Of a stretch of DNA of 32,125 nucleotides, positions 26,785 through 32,125 are shown in pieces. Location: the NCBI GenBank assembly GCA_934746015.1, contig CAKVEW010000036.1, positions 1 to 32,125 on the forward strand. Reading direction: 5' to 3'. Source of the stretch: an uncultured Clostridium sp. (lineage in GTDB: Bacteria > Bacillota > Clostridia > Clostridiales > Clostridiaceae). The position numbers and the translations under genes were made by a program. Numbering within the stretch: position 1 is the stretch's first letter; every line of letters starts with the position of its first letter. The notes beneath the pieces were generated by a model. It did no database searches. It worked only from the letters and a program-made list of their open reading frames with translations, and was not told where the DNA came from.

Positions 26785-26793
26785 TGATATAAT
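26785..26793 (+). promoter_or_regulatory. Extended -10 box of the HAD gene
   Basis: TG-A-TATAAT, 33 bp before the ATG. The nearest -35-like TTGAAA (26761) is 21 bp away, too far for a normal pair. Confidence 0.45.
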
Positions 26794-26826
26794 TTTCTAG
26801 AAGTATTTTCAGGGGAGTGGAAATTA

Positions 26827-27636
26827 ATGAAATATTTAGCTTGCGACTTAGATGGGACTTTATTAAGGGAAGATCAGACTATAAGCAGAGAAAATTTAGA
26901 AGCAATAATAGGTTTTAAGGAAGAAGGAAACAAATTTGTAATTTCAACAGGAAGAAATGTAGATTCAATTCATGATTTATTTAAAGATTATCCTGAAATA
27001 GAGTATGACTATATAGTAGCTTGTAATGGGGCAGTAGTATTAGATAAGAATAAAGAAGTTATTTTTAATAATTACATAAAGAATGATATAGCAGAAAAAA
27101 TAATTAAAGATTTTATAGATAGAGAAGATGTTTGTATTCATTTTGAAGCTAATGGAGAACACTATTTAGTTGAGTCTAAAGTATTAGAGGATACAAGTTA
27201 TTTATCAGAAGAAGTAAAAGACATGTTATTACGCTTCAATGATAGAATTTCAAAAGACGAGATATTTTCGAATAAAAGATTGTATTCAATTATCAGTATT
27301 TTTTCAATTAATAAGGATATAGAAGTGGCAGAAGAAATAAAGAATTTATTGATTGAAAGATATGGACAAGATATTGAAGCTTTTAGAAATCAGTTTTTTA
27401 TAGATATAGCACCAAAAGACTGTTCAAAGGGAAATGGATTAAGAAGCATACTTGAATTAAACAATATTAAAGAAGAAAATCTTTATGCTATTGGAGATTC
27501 ATTTAATGATGTATCTATGTTTGAATTAACAAAGAATAGTTTTACATTCCATCATGTTGAAGAAGAATTAAAAAGTATTGCAAAAAATTATGTCTCAACT
27601 GTTGGAGAATGTATAGATACTATTATTAATAGGTAA
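26827..27636 (+). CDS. HAD superfamily phosphatase, Cof type
   Basis: A predicted cytoplasmic sugar-phosphate or nucleotide phosphatase of the Cof/YidA type (HAD subclass IIB), 269 residues. Motif I is CDLDGTLL with Asp7 (nucleophile) and Asp9. Motif II is VISTGRN. Lys in KDCSKGNGL is motif III. Motif IV is AIGDSFNDVSMF with the metal-binding Asp residues. The cap between motifs II and III is of the C2B kind by position and length. GGGGAG lies upstream of the ATG. Substrates in this family are broad and cannot be inferred. It is upstream of, but separately transcribed from, the MATE gene, which has its own promoter and a terminator between. Confidence 0.88.
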   Translation: MKYLACDLDGTLLREDQTISRENLEAIIGFKEEGNKFVISTGRNVDSIHDLFKDYPEIEYDYIVACNGAVVLDKNKEVIFNNYIKNDIAEKIIKDFIDREDVCIHFEANGEHYLVESKVLEDTSYLSEEVKDMLLRFNDRISKDEIFSNKRLYSIISIFSINKDIEVAEEIKNLLIERYGQDIEAFRNQFFIDIAPKDCSKGNGLRSILELNNIKEENLYAIGDSFNDVSMFELTKNSFTFHHVEEELKSIAKNYVSTVGECIDTIINR

Positions 27637-27646
27637 AATAGATTTA

Positions 27647-27675
27647 TTGACAATATTAGTATAATACTGTAAAAT
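27647..27675 (+). promoter_or_regulatory. Consensus promoter of the MATE leader
   Basis: TTGACA (27647-27652), 17 bp, TAAAAT (27670-27675). The transcript would begin near 27682, giving an untranslated leader of about 124 nt before the MATE start codon. Confidence 0.75.
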
Positions 27676-27694
27676 TTTATGAAATAAATAGTTA

Positions 27695-27788
27695 AAATAA
27701 TAATATCGCCGGATATATTATTTAAATAACAAGCGTTAGAAGTTTATGCCGTTAGGCCTTAGGGTATAAACAATCTAATGCTTTTTTT
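27695..27788 (+). promoter_or_regulatory. Structured 5' leader with terminator: candidate attenuator or riboswitch
   Basis: The first hairpin is AAATAATAATATC / GATATATTATTT with a GCCG loop (27695-27724). The second is a long terminator: AAGCGTTAGA (27731-27740) with TCTAATGCTT (27774-27783) and inside it GTTTATGCC (27742-27750) with GGTATAAAC (27763-27771), then seven T residues. The second lies 8 bp ahead of the AAGGGGG ribosome binding site. The GCC of the first loop could pair with GGCC in the second loop. I do not recognise a known riboswitch class. A plain terminator of the upstream gene is excluded only if the promoter at 27647 is used. Confidence 0.6.
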
Positions 27789-27805
27789 ATTAAGGGGGAT
27801 ATAAA

Positions 27806-29131
27806 ATGAATGAATTAAAAAACAATATTTTAAAAGATTTTGCAAGGTATGTTTCCTTAAATGTAATTAGTATGATAGGGCTTTCATTCTACATACTTGC
27901 TGATACCTTCTTTATAGCCAATGGAGTAGGAAGTGTTGGCTTAACAGCATTAAATTTAGTTTTACCATTATGGAGTTTAATTAGTGGATTAGGACTAATG
28001 ATAGGAATAGGTGCTGGAATCAGTTTTTCAATAAAAAGGGGAAAGAATAATGAAAGAGGAGCAAATAAGGTATTTACTCATGCTATTTTAATGGGACTAG
28101 TTATTGGAATTATAATAACTGTAATAGGAGTAATATTTTCTTATGATATCGCAGTTATTTTAGGGGCTGATGAAGTAGTAGCACCTTTAGCAAGTGAATA
28201 TCTAAAGACATTATTATCTTTTTCTACAGTTTTTATAATTAATTATATAATTACAGCCTTTGTAAGAAATGATAATGATCCAAACTTAGCTATGATTGCA
28301 ATGATTTTAGGAAGCTTAAGTAATATAGTCTTAGATTATGTATTTATCTATCCTTTTAAGCTTGGAATGTTTGGAGCAGCACTTGCTACAGGAACTACAC
28401 CAATATTAAGCTTAATAATATTATCAATTCACTTTATAAGGAAGAAAAATAACTTTAAGATTATTAAATGTAAGTTTAATTTCGCTTATATAAAAGGAAT
28501 TATATCATTAGGAATACCATCATTTATTACAGAATTTTCATCTGGAATAATAATATTATTATTTAATTATACGATACTAAGAATATCTAATAATACTGGG
28601 GTAGCTGCTTATGGAGTGATTGCGAATTTAGCCCTTATAGTAGTTGCAATATTTACAGGAATAGCTCAAGGAATTCAGCCTATAATTAGTAAAAGCTATG
28701 GAGAAGGTAAGAATAAGAATATCAATGTTGTTTTAAAATATGGATTACTTACATCTATTATAGTAGGTATTGGATGTTACTTAATTGGAATAAGTTTTTC
28801 AGAGGAAATAGTAAATTTATTTAATGGTGAAGGAGACAAGTTGCTGCTTTCCATAGCTATAGAAGGAATTAATATTTATTTTAGTGCATTTATTATAATG
28901 GGAATAAATATTTTAATTACATCTTTCTTTGCATCTATTAATAATCCGAAGGAATCTCTTTTGATTTCAATAATGAGGGGGTTAGTTATAGTAATTCCTT
29001 TAATAATATTATTACCAAGTTTCTTTGAAATGATTGGTGTATGGATGACTATTCCTTTAGCTGAAGCTATTACATTGTTAATAAGCATAAAGTTTTATTT
29101 AAAATATAAGAGGGAAATAGGTAAAAAGTAA
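27806..29131 (+). CDS. MATE family efflux transporter
   Basis: A multidrug and toxin extrusion-type antiporter in the cytoplasmic membrane, 441 residues with about twelve hydrophobic segments in two halves. The N-terminal half opens with SMIGLSFYILADTFFIANGVG, which resembles the MATE segment with the conserved LADTFFI. Its middle shows RNDNDPNLAMIAMILGSLSNIVLDYVFIY, the repeat motif of the family. The C-terminal half repeats the pattern with IAQGIQPIISKSYGEGK. The start ATG has AAGGGGG 7 bp upstream. The substrate is unknown. The leader suggests the gene is switched on by a small ligand or by translation stress. No operon partner is adjacent: the VOC gene is 259 bp downstream. Confidence 0.88.
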   Translation: MNELKNNILKDFARYVSLNVISMIGLSFYILADTFFIANGVGSVGLTALNLVLPLWSLISGLGLMIGIGAGISFSIKRGKNNERGANKVFTHAILMGLVIGIIITVIGVIFSYDIAVILGADEVVAPLASEYLKTLLSFSTVFIINYIITAFVRNDNDPNLAMIAMILGSLSNIVLDYVFIYPFKLGMFGAALATGTTPILSLIILSIHFIRKKNNFKIIKCKFNFAYIKGIISLGIPSFITEFSSGIIILLFNYTILRISNNTGVAAYGVIANLALIVVAIFTGIAQGIQPIISKSYGEGKNKNINVVLKYGLLTSIIVGIGCYLIGISFSEEIVNLFNGEGDKLLLSIAIEGINIYFSAFIIMGINILITSFFASINNPKESLLISIMRGLVIVIPLIILLPSFFEMIGVWMTIPLAEAITLLISIKFYLKYKREIGKK

Positions 29132-29390
29132 TAGTTAAGAGTGAATAAGTAAGAAGTAATAGAGCATAGTTAAGCGTTAGGACGCAAAAGTTAGTGGGTT
29201 CTAGTTTTAATTATATGTAATTTATGAATCAGTTTATTATATTTAAGCATTAGACGAAAGTATGAGTATTATAAGTATTAAGGTATGAGTAGACTATAAA
29301 GTATAGGAAGTGATAGCCTAAATGGGAAAAGAGATGGAATAAATAAGTTCCAGATGTTAGTCAGCCTAAATAGAATAAGGAGGAAAAATA
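29132..29390 (+). repeat. Purine-rich degenerate repeats in an intergenic gap
   Basis: The plus strand is full of variants of GTTAAGAGTGAATAAGTAAGA and AGTATGAGTA/GGTATGAGTAGA, and of (T)CAGCCTAAAT / ATAGCCTAAAT (29314, 29363). There is no coding frame, no clean hairpin and no promoter I can defend. It looks like decayed low-complexity spacer DNA rather than a gene. Confidence 0.45.
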
Positions 29391-29813
29391 ATGATTCAAT
29401 CAATTGTGCATATTGCTTTAGTAGTAAAAGACTATGACGAGGCAATAGAGTTTTATACAAAAAAACTTCATTTTGAATTGGTAGAAGATACATATCAACC
29501 AGAACAGGAGAAAAGGTGGGTAGTAGTATCTCCACCAGGATCAAATGGTACCACTATATTACTTGCAAGAGCATCTAAGGAAGAACAAGAGCCTTTCATT
29601 GGAAATCAAGCAGGAGGAAGAGTTTTTCTTTTCTTAGGAACAGATGATTTTTGGCGTGATTACAATGAGGTGAAAGAAATAGGAATAGAATTTGTTAGGG
29701 AACCTAAAGAGCAAGATTATGGAACAGTTGCAGTATTTAAAGATTTATATGGAAACTTATGGGATTTAATTCAGTTCAACGAAAACCATAAAATGTACCA
29801 TAGAGTTAAATAA
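29391..29813 (+). CDS. VOC (glyoxalase/dioxygenase-fold) family protein
   Basis: A 140-residue cytoplasmic protein of the vicinal-oxygen-chelate fold. Two beta-alpha-beta-beta-beta halves are visible: IVHIALVVKDYDEAIEFYTKKL (5-26), with His7 as the usual first metal ligand, and a second half that ends in VFKDLYGNLWDLIQF, the typical closing motif. The GGRVFLFLGTDD strand starts the second half. Proteins of this type include glyoxalase I, fosfomycin or bleomycin resistance proteins and unassigned enzymes; I cannot choose. The start is strongly supported by AAGGAGG. Slightly less AT-rich codons and the poor spacer upstream would fit a transferred gene, but that is weak. Confidence 0.85.
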   Translation: MIQSIVHIALVVKDYDEAIEFYTKKLHFELVEDTYQPEQEKRWVVVSPPGSNGTTILLARASKEEQEPFIGNQAGGRVFLFLGTDDFWRDYNEVKEIGIEFVREPKEQDYGTVAVFKDLYGNLWDLIQFNENHKMYHRVK

Positions 29814-29909
29814 ACTATAATTTGTATATTAGTAAAAAGTTTTAATGAAGTTTATTTTAGCTTTAAAGCAGAATTATTTGATAAAGTAGATGCTATTTAA
29901 CTATTTATA

Positions 29910-30401
29910 TTATGCAACCCCATCTAAGGTAATACTTTTTAATACCCATGAATTATTTTCAATAGCTAGATTAATAGTATAGAATTTAGTAGCTATTGGA
30001 CTTTTATAATTAAGAGCTTTAATAATTATTCCATTATCATAAGAGGTATAATCTATACAATCTATCATTAATATTTCGCCATTTAGTTTAAGATTACCTA
30101 TATTATCAACTAAGCCTATTTCTTTTAGACTAAAAAGAGAAGAATTAACTATAACTTTATCGTATTTTCTAAAGTTATTTATCATTTTTTCTCTATCTTC
30201 ATATGAAGTATCTGCGAAAAAATAAGATTCCATATCTAGTATTATATAACCTGCTTCGAAATTTTCAGATTGGCTATACATAGCATCATAAGCTAATATA
30301 TAAGCATCAATAATTCTAGGCGAGATAAATTTTATATTTTTATTAATAGATACTGTGTTAAATATAAAGAAAGTTGAAATTAAAATAGATAATAATTGCA
30401 T
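29910..30401 (-). CDS. Small exported protein of unknown function
   Basis: I do not recognise this 163-residue protein. The N-terminus (MQLLSILISTFFIFNTVSI) is a hydrophobic signal peptide or anchor with no lipobox cysteine. The rest is mixed alpha/beta: one helical stretch with IIDAYILAYDAMYSQSENF, then alternating strands, closing with INLAIENNSWVLKSITLDGVA, a pattern seen in NTF2-like/cystatin-like small extracytoplasmic domains (a loose structural guess only). The ribosome binding site AAAGGAGAT is excellent, which supports a real gene. It is convergent with the VOC gene with about 96 bp between, and I see no clear terminator there. It is divergent from the GNAT gene at 30528. Confidence 0.7.
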   Translation of the reverse strand: MQLLSILISTFFIFNTVSINKNIKFISPRIIDAYILAYDAMYSQSENFEAGYIILDMESYFFADTSYEDREKMINNFRKYDKVIVNSSLFSLKEIGLVDNIGNLKLNGEILMIDCIDYTSYDNGIIIKALNYKSPIATKFYTINLAIENNSWVLKSITLDGVA

Positions 30402-30527
30402 TGAAAATCTCCTTTAATCTTATATTTATAATAGTTTAAGCAAAAAATAAATAAAAATACTCATATGGATTATATTAAGTAAATATTATAATTACGTGAA
30501 TAAATAACACTTAGGAGGTAGTAAGAA

Positions 30528-30986
30528 ATGAATATACAGTTTAGAGAAATAGATAGAAGTAATTATAACCAATGTATAAATTTAAAAATAAGTGAAGATC
30601 AAAAAAGATTTGTAGCATCAAATATTTTTTCTTTAGTACAAGCAGCCTATGAACCTAATTTTTATCCTTTAGGAATTTATAATGATGACAAGATGGTTGG
30701 ATTTATTTTATATGATTTCGATTATGATATTAATGGATGGTCAATGAGTAGGTTTATGATAGATGAGAGTTATCAAAATAAGGGAATAGGAAAAATAGCA
30801 TTAAAGAAGTTTTTAGAGTTCTTTGTAAATAAATATGGACATTTAAAGCTTTATACAAGTGCTGAAGTTGATAATAAGGTTGCACTAGATATGTATGAAA
30901 AAGTTGGATTTGAAAAGAAGGAAGTATTTGAATATGAGTTTGAAGGCGAAAAATATACAGAGCTTAGAATGGTAGCAGAACTATAA
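30528..30986 (+). CDS. GNAT acetyltransferase, spermidine acetyltransferase-like (BltD/PaiA type)
   Basis: A 152-residue acetyl-CoA-dependent acetyltransferase resembling Gram-positive diamine/spermidine acetyltransferases such as Blt (BltD). The cofactor loop is YQNKGIGKIALKKFLEF (82-98), and TSAEVDNKVALDMYEKVGF is motif B with the Asn and Tyr positions. The N-terminal strand MNIQFREIDRSNYNQCINLK is characteristic of that branch, as is PLGIYNDDKMVGF. A perfect AGGAGGT precedes the ATG. The substrate is inferred from resemblance only. In other Firmicutes bltD lies next to an efflux pump gene; here a MATE pump lies three genes upstream, not adjacent, so no operon link is claimed. Confidence 0.83.
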   Translation: MNIQFREIDRSNYNQCINLKISEDQKRFVASNIFSLVQAAYEPNFYPLGIYNDDKMVGFILYDFDYDINGWSMSRFMIDESYQNKGIGKIALKKFLEFFVNKYGHLKLYTSAEVDNKVALDMYEKVGFEKKEVFEYEFEGEKYTELRMVAEL

Positions 30987-31069
30987 TAATATAACTATCT
31001 ATATGTAAAATAATGGTATATAATGAGCATGTAGAATGATTATTTAAATTTTATAAGGGGAGTGGGGAA

Positions 31070-31984
31070 ATGGGAAGAAGGTTTAGGATAAGTAGGATTC
31101 TAACTTTAATTTTTATGGTCTTAGTGGCTTTAGTAGGTTGTAAAGCAAAGGTCGAGGAAGATAATAGACCAGTAGCAAAGGGATTTATTTGGGAAGCAAC
31201 AAGTAGTGAGGGGGAAGTAGTAACCTTAGTTGGAACTATGCACCCAGCTCCAAAAACACACATATTATTAAATGATGAGTTAAAAGAGATATTAAATAAT
31301 TCAGATGTCTTAACAGTAGAAGTTGATATGACAGCAGCTAGTATTACCACTAATCTTCAAAAAATCTTATACCTAGAAGAGGGAGATAATATAGAAAATC
31401 ATCTATCTTCAGAAGAAATTAGTAAGTTAAGTGAAATATTAAAGCCTTATAATCAAAAGATAGATTCAATAAAAAATTTAAATCCCTTTGGAATAAGTCA
31501 GGTTATTAGTAATAATACATTAAATGAGGTGGGGTTTGGAAATGGTTCAACAGATGCACTATTATTGAGTGAAGCAAGAAAGAATAAGATAGAAATAGAT
31601 GAAATAGAAGGTTTAGCTTTTCAAATGAAATTATCAAAGCAAATTTATACTTGGGATTTTTTTAAGGATTATATAAATGAATATAATGAGGAGTCAAAAA
31701 ATAAAGAATTAGAAATAACAAAAGAGCTTTTTGAAAATTACGTAAATAGTGATATTGATAGTGCAGAAAAATTAGAAGTAAATTATAGAGAAGAAGCAGA
31801 TAAAGAATTATATAATTTAATAGCTACAGAAAGAAATAAGAATATGGCTAATAGAATAGATGAGTTAATAAAGGATGGCAAAAAAAGAGTTGTTGCAGTA
31901 GGTTATAGGCATTATATAGGTGAAGATAGTGTTTTAGATTGCTTAGAGGAAAAAGGATATACAATAAAGAAATTAGAACTTTAA
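31070..31984 (+). CDS. TraB/GumN family lipoprotein
   Basis: A 304-residue predicted lipoprotein on the outer face of the membrane. The signal peptide has RRFRISRIL, then a hydrophobic stretch and the lipobox LVGC, which puts the lipidated Cys at 24. The mature part shows the TraB/GumN signatures: GTMH (55-58), VEVDMT (83-88), the middle NPFGISQ region, and near the C-terminus AVGYRHYIGEDSVLDCLEEKGY, with the second conserved His in GxxH. This fold is shared with the Tiki-type metalloproteases, so a metal-dependent hydrolase role is possible but not shown. GGGGAG lies upstream of the ATG. A weak AT-rich terminator follows, and the gene is the last complete one before a probable mobile element. 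Confidence 0.85.
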   Translation: MGRRFRISRILTLIFMVLVALVGCKAKVEEDNRPVAKGFIWEATSSEGEVVTLVGTMHPAPKTHILLNDELKEILNNSDVLTVEVDMTAASITTNLQKILYLEEGDNIENHLSSEEISKLSEILKPYNQKIDSIKNLNPFGISQVISNNTLNEVGFGNGSTDALLLSEARKNKIEIDEIEGLAFQMKLSKQIYTWDFFKDYINEYNEESKNKELEITKELFENYVNSDIDSAEKLEVNYREEADKELYNLIATERNKNMANRIDELIKDGKKRVVAVGYRHYIGEDSVLDCLEEKGYTIKKLEL

Positions 31985-32012
31985 TAAATTACAAGGTAAT
32001 TTATTTATTTTT
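31983..32012 (+). terminator. AT-rich terminator after the TraB/GumN gene
   Basis: A 10-bp stem AATAAATTAC / GTAATTTATT with a three-base loop, followed by T-rich sequence. Weak because almost all pairs are A-T. Confidence 0.5.
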
Positions 32013-32048
32013 ATTATTTTGTTTCGTAGATTTAATATAATATAAAAT

Positions 32049-32125
32049 GGGGCTGTCGCACTAAAAGTTAGTAAAGTGGACCCTATGTCAAGGACACAGT
32101 AAAAAAAGGTTATGAAGCTAGTAAA
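32049..32125 (+). mobile_element. Probable left edge of an insertion sequence, cut by the window
   Basis: The sequence changes here from AT-rich spacer to GGGGCTGTCGCACTAA, the style of terminal repeat found in IS1182-like elements (GGGGCTGTC...). It is followed by GTGGACCCTATGTCAAGGACA, the kind of sequence seen at IS3-type ends. A possible ATG at 32112 follows (Met-Lys-Leu-Val). No transposase can be confirmed because the window stops. Confidence 0.4.

Noticed and set aside
27682..27805. MATE leader as a known riboswitch (guanidine, preQ1, purine, c-di-GMP, fluoride, ZTP, THF)
   Set aside because: None of the conserved cores of these classes is visible, so I left it unclassified.
29278..29544. 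Minus-strand open frame over the start of the VOC gene
   Set aside because: Shadow of the VOC gene and of repetitive spacer; no family resemblance and no ribosome binding site.

Overview
The window is a low-GC, AT-rich stretch of chromosome that reads as a Clostridium-type Firmicute (probably Clostridium sensu stricto). The pointers are heavy AGA and AAA/ATA codon use, strong GGAGG-type ribosome binding sites, AddAB instead of RecBCD, a 574-residue monomeric [FeFe] hydrogenase whose cysteines fall at the same numbers as C. pasteurianum CpI, and MotAB (a motile ancestry). I cannot name the species from the sequence alone.

Layout from left to right. (1) 1-420: a tRNA-Ser cluster with a duplicated tRNA-Ser(UGA) gene and a tRNA-Ser(GCU) gene. 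(2) 611-9489: ROK glucokinase, a GNAT acetyltransferase, and the addB-addA recombination-repair operon. (3) 9535-13584: a CCA-adding enzyme gene, then two convergent membrane-anchored L,D-transpeptidases of similar design but with different catalytic motifs. (4) 13727-15854: a DUF1189 membrane protein, an orphan soluble histidine kinase and tRNA-Arg(ACG). (5) 16029-18730: a COG2509-type FAD oxidoreductase and a stand-alone CARF-DUF1887 (Card1/Can2-like) nuclease. (6) 18816-22660: a GH4 6-phospho-glycosidase, a DJ-1/PfpI protein, and a psd-rpiR pair on the minus strand. (7) 23118-26677: the [FeFe] hydrogenase and motAB. (8) 26827-31984: a HAD phosphatase, a MATE transporter behind a terminator-containing leader, a VOC protein, a small exported protein, a second GNAT and a TraB/GumN lipoprotein. 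(9) 32049-end: what looks like the edge of an insertion sequence.

Most genes are short transcription units closed by clear intrinsic terminators, several of them shared between convergent neighbours. Functional links visible in the DNA are addB-addA (translationally close), motA-motB (2 bp apart), psd-rpiR (26 bp apart), the GH4 gene with a palindrome and a cre-like site in its promoter, and hydA with a Rex-like operator next to its -10 box.

The most unusual points are the CARF-nuclease gene with no CRISPR-Cas partner in view and with Ser where an acidic residue is expected before the catalytic Lys; the MATE 5' leader, which has its own consensus promoter, two hairpins and a terminator just before the ribosome binding site and matches no riboswitch class I recognise; and a ~76-bp intergenic repeat (about 81% identical by hand alignment) upstream of the histidine kinase and between psd and hydA, the second copy running into a potentially structured, terminator-ended RNA.
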